A model generated the notes under the pieces. It was not told the origin of the DNA. It did not search any database and saw nothing but the letters and a program-made list of their open reading frames with translations. Positions 17,974 through 26,952 of a stretch of 64,000 nucleotides of DNA are shown here, piece after piece. A program made the translations under genes and the position numbers. Source of the DNA: Saccharospirillum sp965652395 (GTDB lineage: Bacteria; Pseudomonadota; Gammaproteobacteria; Pseudomonadales; Natronospirillaceae). Position 1 is the first letter of the stretch. Each line of letters begins with the position of its first letter. The DNA lies in contig CBFGUW010000007.1 in NCBI GenBank assembly GCA_965652395.1, forward strand, positions 84,983 to 148,982. The letters run 5' to 3'.

Positions 17974-18969
17974 ATGAGCTCATCCCCACACCAAAGAACG
18001 TTGGGAAAAACCGGCTATTCAGTGTCGGAAATAGGCCTCGGATGTTGGCAGTTGGGCGGCGATTGGGGGGCTTTGCCGTCCGGCCGAGCCGATGAGATTT
18101 TGCAGGCCGCCGCGAGCCAGGGTGTCACCTTCTGGGACACGGCGGATGTCTACGGCGCCGGTGAAAGCGAACGATTGATCGGTGCCTTCAATGCCGCCCA
18201 CCCGGACCCGAAACGGGTGATCGTCACCAAAGCCGGCCGCACGCCGGAGCTGTATCCGGATGGTTACCAACGCCCCACTTTGAAGGCCGCTATAGAGGCT
18301 TCCAGGGAAAGACTGAAAGTGGACAGCCTGGATCTGGTGCAACTGCACTGTATCCCCTTCGGGGATATTCAGCGGGGCGAGGTGTTTGAGTGGCTGGCGG
18401 AATTCCAACAGGAGGGTTTGATCCGGAATTTCGGAGCCAGCGTGGAAACGGTGGAAGAAGCATTGTATTGCCTGGAACACACCGAAGTCGCGACTCTGCA
18501 ACTGATTGTGAATTTACTGCGTCAGGACATGGCGGAGCGGGTGTTACCGAAAGCCCAGGAGAAAAACGTTGGTGTCATCGTGCGTTTGGGATTGGCCAGT
18601 GGTTTGTTGTCCGGGAAGATGACCAAAGATCACACCTTTGCCAAGGAAGACCACCGCAATTTTAACCGTGACGGTGCGGCGTTTTTTGTGGGTGAAACCT
18701 TTGCCGGGCTGCCGTTTGAGACCGGAGTCGATCTCGCCGAGGCGTTGAAGGAATTTTGTCCGAAGGGTCTGACATTACCGCAAATGGCGCTGCGGTGGTT
18801 GCTGGATCAACCCGCCGTCAGCAGTGTGATCACCGGGGCCAGCCGTGCGGAACAGATTGAGCAAAACGCGGCGGTGTCGACGCTTCCACACCTGGATGCC
18901 AGTGTGCATGAGGCCTTGTCTCGTTTTTATCACGACATGGTTCGCCAGCACATTAGAGGGGACATCTGA
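17974..18969 (+). CDS. Aldo/keto reductase 1
   Basis: A 331-residue aldo/keto reductase with the full catalytic tetrad: D55 and Y60 (WDTADVYG), K86 (VTKAG) and H125 (LVQLHC). It reduces aldehydes or ketones with NADPH in the cytoplasm; substrate unknown, though sugars and xenobiotic carbonyls are usual. I chose the ATG at 17974, 7 bases after AGAGGA, rather than 17968 or 17941. Its stop overlaps the next reductase by one base (TGATG), so the two are co-translated. Confidence 0.93.
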   Translation: MSSSPHQRTLGKTGYSVSEIGLGCWQLGGDWGALPSGRADEILQAAASQGVTFWDTADVYGAGESERLIGAFNAAHPDPKRVIVTKAGRTPELYPDGYQRPTLKAAIEASRERLKVDSLDLVQLHCIPFGDIQRGEVFEWLAEFQQEGLIRNFGASVETVEEALYCLEHTEVATLQLIVNLLRQDMAERVLPKAQEKNVGVIVRLGLASGLLSGKMTKDHTFAKEDHRNFNRDGAAFFVGETFAGLPFETGVDLAEALKEFCPKGLTLPQMALRWLLDQPAVSSVITGASRAEQIEQNAAVSTLPHLDASVHEALSRFYHDMVRQHIRGDI

Positions 18970-19910
18970 TGCACCGTCGCAGGCTGGGGAAAACCGGTCT
19001 CGAGGTGTCGGAAGTGGGTTTTGGTGCCTGGCAGCTGGGAAATGACGACCAGTGGGGTGGTATGAGCGAGGCCTTGGCCCAAGATCTGGTTTACAGCGCT
19101 CTGGATCGGGGATGTACTTTGTTCGATACGGCCCCGAACTATGCGAAGACGCGCAGTGAATCCCTGTTGGGACGTTTTCTGGAAGGGCATCGCCGAGAGG
19201 TGGTGTTGGTCAGTAAGTTTGGTCACCGGCCAGATGGTGAGACGGACTACAGTGTGGATTGGTTTTGGCAGAGTCTGCATGGGTCTTTGGAGCGATTACG
19301 GACGGATTATCTCGATGTGATGCTGATCCACAGTCCGCCGCTGGCGTTGTTGAATGGTCAGGATCCGATCTGGGCGGCGATGAAACAGGCCCAGGCGGAG
19401 GGGAAAATACGCTTTTACGGTGCGAGTATCGATTACGCCTGTCAGGTTCGTGAGGTGTTGGATACCACCGATGCGCAGGTGCTGGAGGTGTTGTTCAATG
19501 TGCTGCATCAGGATGTGCGTTTGGCGTTCGACCGGGTTCGCCGGGACGATGTTGGGGTGATCACCAAAGTGCCGTTGGACAGTGGCTGGCTGACGGGGAA
19601 GTATGATGCCCAGTCTATTTTCGAGGGGGTTCGCAAGCGTTGGAGCCAGTCGGATATTCAGCGTCGGGCTGAGTTGGTGGAGCAGTTGAGTTGGCTGACT
19701 GCTGAGGGTCATCCGTTGGCGGAACAGGCGTTGGCGTATTTGTTGAGTTACGACGAGGTGAATTGCGTGATTCCGGGTGTCCGGTCCATGGCGCAATTGG
19801 AGACCAATTTCGCTGTTGATGGCCGACGGTTGAGCGACCCTGAACGGCGGCGTCTGGAAGCCTTCTGGGATGGCTTTACCGAGGACGGCCGGGTTTTGTT
19901 GCCTTGGTGA
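18969..19910 (+). CDS. Aldo/keto reductase 2
   Basis: A 313-residue aldo/keto reductase, distinct from its neighbour, with D53 and Y58 (FDTAPNYAK), K83 (VSKFGH) and H121 (MLIHSP). It is translationally coupled to reductase 1 by the TGATG overlap. It is followed by palindromic element B. A shared role with reductases 1 and 3 in one carbonyl or sugar-derived pathway is inferred from adjacency and strand. Confidence 0.92.
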   Translation: MHRRRLGKTGLEVSEVGFGAWQLGNDDQWGGMSEALAQDLVYSALDRGCTLFDTAPNYAKTRSESLLGRFLEGHRREVVLVSKFGHRPDGETDYSVDWFWQSLHGSLERLRTDYLDVMLIHSPPLALLNGQDPIWAAMKQAQAEGKIRFYGASIDYACQVREVLDTTDAQVLEVLFNVLHQDVRLAFDRVRRDDVGVITKVPLDSGWLTGKYDAQSIFEGVRKRWSQSDIQRRAELVEQLSWLTAEGHPLAEQALAYLLSYDEVNCVIPGVRSMAQLETNFAVDGRRLSDPERRRLEAFWDGFTEDGRVLLPW

Positions 19911-19941
19911 GATTTGGTGGGTGGCTGTGGGTCGCACCTGC

Positions 19942-20040
19942 CGCCGGGTGTAGCCTACCCGGGGTCGCCGTGAACCCTTCCGTGGGGGCTTAACTTCGGC
20001 ATCCATGCCTCAGATATCCCCGGGTAGGCTACACCCGGCG
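19942..20040. repeat. Large palindromic element B
   Basis: The 23-base arms 19942-19964 and 20018-20040 are perfectly complementary (CGCCGGGTGTAGCCTACCCG and three more bases). The 53-base centre carries the family core in the same orientation as element A (AACCCTTCCGTGGGGGCTTA) and a small GGCAT/ATGCC hairpin. It fills the gap between reductases 2 and 3. Confidence 0.85.
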
Positions 20041-20118
20041 ACTGGCGCTTACTGATGTGCCACGGTAACAATTATTCAGCTAAAGATTTTTTGAAACACA
20101 AATTACGAGGTTAAAGGT

Positions 20119-21114
20119 ATGGAATATCGTCGATTGGGAAAATCAGGTTTAAAACTATCGGCCCTGTCGTTGGGTTCCTGGGTCACCTTTGGCAAACAGG
20201 TGGATTTGAACGATGCCAAAGCTCTGCTGAAAACCGCATACGATTCGGGCATCAACTTTTTCGACAACGCTGAAGGGTATGAAGCCGGTGAATCGGAAAA
20301 GATCATGGGCGATGCCATCAATGCGTTGGGATTGCCGCGTGATACCTTTGCGGTGTCATCGAAGGTGTTTTGGGGTGGCGATAAACCAACGCAGCTGGGG
20401 TTGTCGGCGAAGCATGTGCGGGATGCCTGTGATGCGGCGTTGAAGCGTTTGAAGGTGGAGTATCTGGATTTGTATTTTTGCCACCGCCCGGATGTGGATA
20501 CGCCGGTGGAGGAAACGGTGCGTGCGATGCACCATCTGGTGCAGCAGGGCAAGGTGATGTATTGGGGGACGTCGGAGTGGAGTGCCCAGCAAATCACCGA
20601 GGCACATGCTGTTGCGCGCCGTGAGCATTTGACGCCGCCGACGATGGAGCAGCCGCAGTACAATATGTTTCATCGCGATCGGTTTGAGGCGGAGTATCGG
20701 CCGTTGTTTGAACAGTATGGGATGGGTACGACCATTTGGTCGCCTTTGGCTTCAGGCATTTTGACCGGTAAATATCTGAACGGTATCCCGGACGACAGCC
20801 GGATGAATCTGCCGGGTTACGAGTGGCTGAAGGAGTCGTTGATGAGCGAGGAGGGCCAGGCGAAGCTTGAGAAGGTTCGTCAGTTGAAGCCGTTGGCGGA
20901 GGAGTTGGATATCAGCCTGACGCATTTGGCATTGGGTTGGTGTTTGAAAAACCCGAACGTGAGTACGGTGATTCTGGGGGCGTCTCGTTTGAGTCAGTTG
21001 CAGGATAACCTGCGCACTTTGGATATTCTGGATAAAATGGACGACGATGTGATGGAGCGCATCGAACACATCCTGGGTAATACCCCTTCCGGTCCGGAGC
21101 GTTTTGGGCAATAA
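20119..21114 (+). CDS. Aldo/keto reductase 3, Kv-beta/YghZ type
   Basis: A 331-residue aldo/keto reductase resembling potassium-channel beta subunits and E. coli YghZ: it begins MEYRRLGKSGLKLSALSLGS and has D49 and Y54 (FDNAEGYEAG), K82 (SSKVFWGG) and H122 (YFCHRPD). Such bacterial enzymes reduce methylglyoxal and other aldehydes. An ACGAGG-like site precedes the ATG. It stands between palindromic elements B and C, apart from the coupled pair upstream. Confidence 0.93.
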   Translation: MEYRRLGKSGLKLSALSLGSWVTFGKQVDLNDAKALLKTAYDSGINFFDNAEGYEAGESEKIMGDAINALGLPRDTFAVSSKVFWGGDKPTQLGLSAKHVRDACDAALKRLKVEYLDLYFCHRPDVDTPVEETVRAMHHLVQQGKVMYWGTSEWSAQQITEAHAVARREHLTPPTMEQPQYNMFHRDRFEAEYRPLFEQYGMGTTIWSPLASGILTGKYLNGIPDDSRMNLPGYEWLKESLMSEEGQAKLEKVRQLKPLAEELDISLTHLALGWCLKNPNVSTVILGASRLSQLQDNLRTLDILDKMDDDVMERIEHILGNTPSGPERFGQ

Positions 21115-21146
21115 GTGAGTGCCACCTGCTGGGACATTCTTTCCAG

Positions 21147-21346
21147 CTCAAGTTTCGGAGTTCGCCAGCAAAGGCGAGCCCCGGATGTCAGGTAGGCTCA
21201 TCAAGGGTGGTCCGCATCATGGATGATGCGGTCCAGGCCCCATGGATGGGTTGAGTGGGCGGCATCCCGCACGACCCTTGAGGAGCCTACCTGACAGCCG
21301 GGGCGTATTCAGGCAACGTTTTGAACAGCGAACTCCGAAACTTGAG
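21147..21346. repeat. Large nested palindromic element C
   Basis: Two nested stems are seen. The outer arms CTCAAGTTTCGGAGTTCG (21147-21164) and 21329-21346 are perfect 18-base complements. The inner arms 21179-21208 and 21274-21303 match at 28 of 30. Inside are a CCGCATCAT/ATGATGCGG hairpin and the family core CCCCATGGATGGGTTGAGTG. Located between reductase 3 and the MFS gene. Confidence 0.85.
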
Positions 21347-21409
21347 TTTCCAGGAATGACCCGGCAATCGTTTTTGTTCTTTTGATGGACCCTAACAGTT
21401 GGACGCTTT

Positions 21410-22579
21410 GTGAATCTTCAGTTTTGGTTACAACCCGTTATTTTGCGGTTGCTGGCGTTGTGCCTGTTATTGGGCACGGCCGGTGCTTCGGTGTTTCCCG
21501 TTCTCAGTACGCATTTATCGACCAATCTCGGTATTGAGCCCTTGTGGATCGGTGTGTTTTTCGGTGCCAATACCTTGGCGGGCATCGGGGTGAGCCAATG
21601 GTTGGCGAAGCGGTCGGATGCCGGTATGAGCCGGATGCGAATTCTGGTCGTCGCTGTGGTGGTGTCGATGTTGGGTTCGGTGGGGCTTGGTTACATCACC
21701 TGGTATCCGGGTTTGATGCTGGCGGGGATGGTTTGGTTTGGCTTGTCGTCCACGGCTCAGCCGCAGTTGTTCGCTTTGGCGAGAGAGCAAATCAACGACA
21801 GTCAGGCGGCTCTGTTTCAGTCGGTATTGCGGGCGACCATTTCCATGAGTTGGATCGCCGGACCTCCGTTGGCGTATTTATTGTTCGAGCAAATCGGCTT
21901 TCGCAACCTTATGTTGATCACGGCGGGGATATTCGCGTTATGTCTGTTGCTGTTGCCGGGTTTGAAGGATGCCCGTCTGGCACCGGCGGCCCAGACGGTG
22001 ACGGTCACCGATCCTCGCATTCTGGGATTGATGTTGGTGACGATTGCGATCTTCGCCGCCAATTCGATGTACATCGTTTATATGCCGTTGTATGTGCGGG
22101 ATGTGTTGGGGCTGATCAGCATTGCTCCGGGTATCTTGATGGGGCTGGCGGCGGGCCTTGAAATCCCCTTGATGATTGGCGGGGGCGCTTTTGCGCACCG
22201 TTGGCCGTTGTTCGCCCCCCTGCGCTTGGCCGCTTTGTGCGGTGTGGTTTTTTATTTGGGTGTCTGGTGGTTCGAAAGCTTTACGGCCATGCTGGTGTTG
22301 CAGTTGTTCAATGCCGGTTTGGTGGGGTTGGCTGCGGGCCTGGGCATCAGTATTTTTCAGAGCCTGATGAAAGACCGGCTCGGCATGGCCTCTACGCTTT
22401 ATACCAATGCCATTAAAATCGGCAGTCTGGCCGGGTCGGCCCTGGGTGGATTGATCGCCCAACTCGGTGGGTTCGATTGGGTGTTTTTGAGTTGCGCGAT
22501 CCTGGCCGGTCTGGCCCTGGTATTTGTCCAGTTGCTCAGTTATAAACAGGCCTCTCTTTCGGAGTCTGCTGTGAAATGA
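21410..22579 (+). CDS. MFS transporter, sugar-efflux (SetA/SetB)-like
   Basis: The 389-residue, 12-helix major facilitator begins with a GTG start (MNLQFWLQPVILRLLALCLL). The N-terminal half, with LWIGVFFGANTLAGIGVSQW and LAKRSDAGMSRMR, resembles the SetA/B sugar-efflux group. The loop LAKRSD matches the conserved loop 2-3 motif. Likely exports sugars or a small polar compound. It overlaps the LysE gene by 4 bases (ATGA), so both exporters are probably co-expressed. Substrate is inference. Confidence 0.82.
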   Translation: MNLQFWLQPVILRLLALCLLLGTAGASVFPVLSTHLSTNLGIEPLWIGVFFGANTLAGIGVSQWLAKRSDAGMSRMRILVVAVVVSMLGSVGLGYITWYPGLMLAGMVWFGLSSTAQPQLFALAREQINDSQAALFQSVLRATISMSWIAGPPLAYLLFEQIGFRNLMLITAGIFALCLLLLPGLKDARLAPAAQTVTVTDPRILGLMLVTIAIFAANSMYIVYMPLYVRDVLGLISIAPGILMGLAAGLEIPLMIGGGAFAHRWPLFAPLRLAALCGVVFYLGVWWFESFTAMLVLQLFNAGLVGLAAGLGISIFQSLMKDRLGMASTLYTNAIKIGSLAGSALGGLIAQLGGFDWVFLSCAILAGLALVFVQLLSYKQASLSESAVK

Positions 22580-23202
22580 TCAATACCGCCCTGCTTGCTG
22601 CCTTTATTCCCACTTTTATTTTGGTGTCGCTCACTCCGGGTATGTGCATGACCCTGTCCATGAGTCTCGGCATCACCATCGGGGTTCGGCGAACTTTTTG
22701 GATGATGGCGGGAGAGCTGGTCGGAGTTGGTTTGGTGGCGGTCATGGCTGTGATCGGCGTCGCGGCCATCATGCTGGGCTCACCGGTGATCTTTACCGCC
22801 TTCAAGTGGGTCGGCGGGGCTTACCTGATGTGGCTTGGCATTCAGATGTGGCAGTCGAAGGGAAAGCTGGCGATACCTGAAACCGGCGACAGTGCTCATG
22901 CCGGGGCCAGCCGCTGGCAGTTGGCGGTGCAGGGCTTTGTCACGGCGGTGGCCAACCCGAAAGGCTGGGCCTTTTTTATGGTATTGCTGCCTCCTTTTTT
23001 GGATGACAGCCGCCCGTTGGCGCCTCAGTTGGCTGTGTTGATTGCCGTGTTGCTGATGATCGAATGGCTTTCCTTGATCCTTTACGCCAGCGGTGGCAAA
23101 ACCCTGAGCCGGATTTTGGCACGCGGACGTAACGTCCGTTTGATCAATCGGGTGGCCGGAACTCTGATGGTGGGGGTCGGTCTCTGGTTGGCGCTGGGGT
23201 GA
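22576..23202 (+). CDS. LysE-family amino-acid exporter
   Basis: A 208-residue inner-membrane protein with five to six helices and the LysE/RhtB pattern: SLTPGMCMTLSMSLGITIGV near the N-terminus, KWVGGAYLMWLGIQMW at about 76-91, and a central AVANPKGWAFFMVLLPPF. Members export amino acids or homoserine lactone-like compounds. Overlaps the MFS gene by 4 bases. It converges with the minus-strand kinase gene with only 2 bases between the stops. Confidence 0.92.
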   Translation: MINTALLAAFIPTFILVSLTPGMCMTLSMSLGITIGVRRTFWMMAGELVGVGLVAVMAVIGVAAIMLGSPVIFTAFKWVGGAYLMWLGIQMWQSKGKLAIPETGDSAHAGASRWQLAVQGFVTAVANPKGWAFFMVLLPPFLDDSRPLAPQLAVLIAVLLMIEWLSLILYASGGKTLSRILARGRNVRLINRVAGTLMVGVGLWLALG

Positions 23203-23204
23203 AC

Positions 23205-23828
23205 TTAGCCTTCCAAAATGCAATCCGCTTCACTTAGGTTGTCGGTGACCGCCCGGGCATTTGGCAAATCGTTTTGCCCGACTTTTTCCCGGGCCTGGTC
23301 TTCGCTGAATCCGTGATCCAACCACCTTTGCATGAGGCGTTTTTCCAGCGTTTCGAGTGGTACTCTCAGAAAAATCCTCAGATCAAAAAAAGCGTGGAGT
23401 TCAGTCCAGGGCGGCTGATTAAACAGCAGGTAGTTGCCTTCGACCAGGATCAACCGTTGGCTGGAAGTCACCCGTCGTGCGGCGGCGCGGGACAGATCGG
23501 CCTCGCGATCGAAAACGGGTAAATAAACGTCTTCCCGATCCGCCTTGATGGCTGCCAGGGTTCGCTTCAGACCCAGAATATCGAAGGTATGAGGCGCGCC
23601 TTTTCGGGACCGCCAACCTTCCCGGTCGAGAATGGTGTTGTCGAGATGAAAACCATCCATCGGCACCAGAGAGGAGAGCCCGTTGTCGCCACCCCAATGT
23701 TCATGGAGTTGTTCCGCGATAGTTGACTTGCCACTGCCCGGTGCACCAGCAATAGCCACTATTAAGCGTTCGTCATTGTTTAACCGGCTTTGAACCTGTT
23801 GTAGAACGGTGTGAAAGTGGCTATTCAC
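23205..23828 (-). CDS. P-loop sugar/nucleoside kinase-like protein (YggC/uridine kinase fold)
   Basis: A 207-residue P-loop protein with Walker A GAPGSGKST at 28-36, then VPMDGFHLDN and REGWRSRKGAPHTFD, and LILVEGNYLLF. These are hallmarks of the YggC / fructose-transport kinase / pantothenate-kinase-like group. It likely phosphorylates a sugar or small metabolite. Its start overlaps the end of the GGDEF-EAL gene by 4 bases (ATGA), so it is translated from the same message. True substrate unknown. Confidence 0.82.
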   Translation of the reverse strand: MNSHFHTVLQQVQSRLNNDERLIVAIAGAPGSGKSTIAEQLHEHWGGDNGLSSLVPMDGFHLDNTILDREGWRSRKGAPHTFDILGLKRTLAAIKADREDVYLPVFDREADLSRAAARRVTSSQRLILVEGNYLLFNQPPWTELHAFFDLRIFLRVPLETLEKRLMQRWLDHGFSEDQAREKVGQNDLPNARAVTDNLSEADCILEG

Positions 23829-26485
23829 CCTGTCCCCCTTTTATTTTTTTCGTCCAGCAAGGCCAGAAAATCATCCAATGGCATGGGTCTGGCGAGATAG
23901 AACCCCTGGACCTCGTCAATATCCAACCCATTCATATAGGCTAACTGCTCTGCGGTTTCTATGCCTTCGGCATTGATGGCCAGCTTCAGTGTCTTTCCGA
24001 TTTGCGCAGCGGCCTGAACCACGGCCATCGCAGTTGTGTTCTCCAGCATATCGCGTATGAAGCTTTGGTCGATTTTTATTTTATCGACCGGGAACTGTGT
24101 CAGGTAACTTAGCGAGGAGTAGCCGGTGCCGAAATCGTCCAACGATATGGTCATGCCATGGCGGCGTAATTCATTCAGAGAGCGAATCACCTTATCGGTA
24201 TTTTCGAACATGACCCGTTCGGTCAATTCCACCGCCATGTTGGCGCCCCATAGATGAATTTTATTTTCCAAGGGTGCCAGCAGATCATCAAAGGTGTCGT
24301 AATTAAAATGATGAGCCGACAGGTTGAAGCTCAGTTTAATGTGCGGGTGGCGTTCGGCCAGTCGTTCGCAACTTTCAGCGACACGTCTCATGACCCAGGC
24401 ATCGATATCGGCAATAAGACCACAACGTTCGGCGAGGGGAATAAAGCGACCGGGGCTGATCATGCCTTCTTTGGCTGGCCATCGGATGAGCGCTTCCGCG
24501 CCGATTACACGGGAACCGTTGGTATCGAAAACCGGTTGGAAATAGAGCGTCAGTTCATTGTGTTCAATGGCTTCGGCCAGGCGTTTTTCCAATTCTTTTT
24601 CGGATTGCAGCCGCACCCGCATCGACTCTTCATACAACCGATAACCGGCGCGGCCGCTTCGCTTGCAGCTGTACAGTGCAAGATCCGCCGCCCGCATGAT
24701 GTCTTCCAGCACGGTATCGGCATTATCGAGGTTAAGTTGGGTGCTGCGTACCACACCAAGACTGGCGGTTACCTTTAAATGGTTTTCATGGTAAACGAAT
24801 TCACGGCTGATTCGTCGGCATATCTGATTGCAGAAGGTATCCAGATCGGTGTTGTTCAGATCGCCATCGATCACAATGGCGAACTCATCCCCTCCCAATC
24901 GAAAGGTTTGATAGATGGCATTCAAAGGCTGTTGCAGCCGTTGCGAGACATCTTTCAGCAAAGCATCGCCAATCAAATGGCCGAGGGTGTCATTGATGTC
25001 TTTGAAGTGATCCAGGTCGAGAAAGATAACGATGAATTCATGGAAGCGATGTTCACGCCAGTGCTGATAAATTTCTTCCAGATGGGATTGGAAACGGCTT
25101 CGATTGGGGAGTGAAGTCAGAGGATCGTGTTCCGCCAGATAACGGATTTCGTTTTCCGCTGTGACCTGTTCGGAGATGTCCAGGATGGAGCCTTCAATGA
25201 TGAGTCGGTCGCTATCCGCTTCCTGCACATATTGAGCATTCAACAATACCCAGATTCGGTTGCCATCCTGTCGTCGGAATTGCAGGCGGGCGTGGCTGAT
25301 GCGTTTTTCCCGTTGCAGTTTTTCCAGAATCTGCCCACGAAGTTGGGTGTCTACATAGAGATCCCGGCCGATGTTTCTGTAATATCGAATGCACTCTTCG
25401 GGAGTGGCGCACCCCAACAACTGGGCGAACATATCGTTCACGCGCAGGAACCGGCCATCGCCGGTTGAGCGAAACAAACCGGCCTGGGCGTTGTTGAACA
25501 GGCGCTGAAAATCGCTTTCCGCCTGAACTCTGGCGAATTCGGAGCGTTTGAATGCGGTCATGTCCGCGACCGTGCCAATAATGTGCTCAAGCTCGCCAAC
25601 TTCATTGTTCACGGCTCGGGCGTTTTGCCTCACCCAGACGGTGGCGCCGTCCTTGCGGAACATCTCGCACTCGAAACCCACCACTTCCTGATCCCGCTTG
25701 AGCTGATCGATAAAACGGCGGCGGTCCTCGGGGTACCGATAGATATCCCGGCTGGTTTGCTTCACCGCCTGCTTCATGGCCATGGGGTTTTCATAGCCGA
25801 ACAGCCGGGCCAGTGAGTTGTTGGCATAAATGAGTTCACCTTCGCGGCTGGTCTGATAAATACCATCCACCGAATACTCAAGAATGCGTCGATAATTTTC
25901 CCGGTCCAGCATGGGGTGGCAGACCATCACCAGATATTGGTGACTCGGGTCGCTGCTGATTTCCCAGCGTAGATACTGGCCTTTGATTTCCCGTTCCAAC
26001 TCAGTGACCTGAGCGCCTCGGAGCCATTCTTCGAAGCAGTTCCCGAATTCATCGGGAAGCAAGGGCAGCCAGCTGTCCACCATCAATCGTCGGCGGAAGT
26101 TGTCAGCCGCCGTATTCATGAATACCAACTCGCGTTGATGGTCGAATATGAGTGCGTTGAACTGAATCAGCATCAGGCTGCTTTTCAGTACATCCAGTTG
26201 GCGCCAGACGTGCAACAGCAATTGCTGACTGCCCAAAGGCGTCAGGCTGGCGAGGGTACCGGGTACACAGTCGCTGAAATTATTGCGCTGATCCGGTTCA
26301 CGGTGATAACGGTCCAGCCAGTTGTTGAACTCCGCCCACTGAAGGCGCAGATCCGCTCCCGTCTCTAGTTCGCAGTCTGACAGGATTCCGCTGCTGTCGC
26401 CCACGTGCAGCAGGCGATAGGCATCATCCAACAACAACTTGGCCGTCCCTATGGAGACGTTTTCGAGGCTCGACACTACTAACAA
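23825..26485 (-). CDS. PAS-PAS-GGDEF-EAL cyclic-di-GMP signalling protein
   Basis: An 886-residue protein with an unassigned N-terminal region (1-190), two PAS domains (about 195-310 and 325-440), a diguanylate cyclase domain with intact GGDEF at 531-535, and an EAL phosphodiesterase domain with EALIRW at 664-669, VELTE at 752-756 and DDFGTGYSS near 783-791. Both catalytic domains look intact, but the RxxD inhibitory site before GGDEF is absent (NAIYQTFRLGG). No membrane segment is apparent, so it is probably a cytoplasmic sensor. Likely a phosphodiesterase controlled by the PAS domains. Confidence 0.93.
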   Translation of the reverse strand: MLVVSSLENVSIGTAKLLLDDAYRLLHVGDSSGILSDCELETGADLRLQWAEFNNWLDRYHREPDQRNNFSDCVPGTLASLTPLGSQQLLLHVWRQLDVLKSSLMLIQFNALIFDHQRELVFMNTAADNFRRRLMVDSWLPLLPDEFGNCFEEWLRGAQVTELEREIKGQYLRWEISSDPSHQYLVMVCHPMLDRENYRRILEYSVDGIYQTSREGELIYANNSLARLFGYENPMAMKQAVKQTSRDIYRYPEDRRRFIDQLKRDQEVVGFECEMFRKDGATVWVRQNARAVNNEVGELEHIIGTVADMTAFKRSEFARVQAESDFQRLFNNAQAGLFRSTGDGRFLRVNDMFAQLLGCATPEECIRYYRNIGRDLYVDTQLRGQILEKLQREKRISHARLQFRRQDGNRIWVLLNAQYVQEADSDRLIIEGSILDISEQVTAENEIRYLAEHDPLTSLPNRSRFQSHLEEIYQHWREHRFHEFIVIFLDLDHFKDINDTLGHLIGDALLKDVSQRLQQPLNAIYQTFRLGGDEFAIVIDGDLNNTDLDTFCNQICRRISREFVYHENHLKVTASLGVVRSTQLNLDNADTVLEDIMRAADLALYSCKRSGRAGYRLYEESMRVRLQSEKELEKRLAEAIEHNELTLYFQPVFDTNGSRVIGAEALIRWPAKEGMISPGRFIPLAERCGLIADIDAWVMRRVAESCERLAERHPHIKLSFNLSAHHFNYDTFDDLLAPLENKIHLWGANMAVELTERVMFENTDKVIRSLNELRRHGMTISLDDFGTGYSSLSYLTQFPVDKIKIDQSFIRDMLENTTAMAVVQAAAQIGKTLKLAINAEGIETAEQLAYMNGLDIDEVQGFYLARPMPLDDFLALLDEKNKRGTG

Positions 26486-26592
26486 GTCTGTATTGGGGCA
26501 CTTGTCCTCAGCATAGCCATAGGTGGACAGAAATGCACCTTCTCGAAATCGACCTGGATATGGGGCTTTAGAGCAAGGGGCGGATCACCCGA

Positions 26593-26856
26593 TTACCGCA
26601 ACTGGCTGTCCTTACTCCCCCGCCGGTTATAGCTGCTGTAAGCTGCTTCGGCGTCCCGCTCACTCTGACATTGAACGCACAGCCGTACGCCGGGAATGGC
26701 GCGGCGTCGGGCTTCCGGAATGGTGGCGTCGCATTCTTCGCAATGGGTGCGGCTGTCGCCGCTCGGCAGTTGTCGACGTGCCCGGTGGATGGCATCTTCG
26801 ATCGTGCTGTCGATTTGTTCTTGCACGGCGTCGTCGCCGGCCCAACCACTCGCCAT
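26593..26856 (-). CDS. DksA/TraR C4-type zinc finger protein
   Basis: An 87-residue protein with the four-Cys zinc finger CEEC...CVQC (residues 39-42 and 60-63) and a basic ARRRAIPG segment between them. It is shorter than DksA (151), like TraR-type proteins, and should bind the RNA polymerase secondary channel. It lies between rep (about 100 bases downstream of the rep stop) and the GGDEF-EAL gene. Whether it alters transcription here is inference. Confidence 0.85.
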   Translation of the reverse strand: MASGWAGDDAVQEQIDSTIEDAIHRARRQLPSGDSRTHCEECDATIPEARRRAIPGVRLCVQCQSERDAEAAYSSYNRRGSKDSQLR

Positions 26857-26952
26857 ATCGGCCCCCGTTTTATTCCAGTGGGATGCCCAATCTAGTCCAA
26901 TTCCCGGTGGGATGCGATGACGAAGGGGTTTTGGCGCAGAGGTGGGTCGTTT

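Noticed and set aside
17791..21346. Integron attC sites as the explanation for the palindromes.
   Set aside because: No attC core (GTTRRRY) or integrase was seen, and the arms are much longer and more perfect than attC. Kept only as an analogy.
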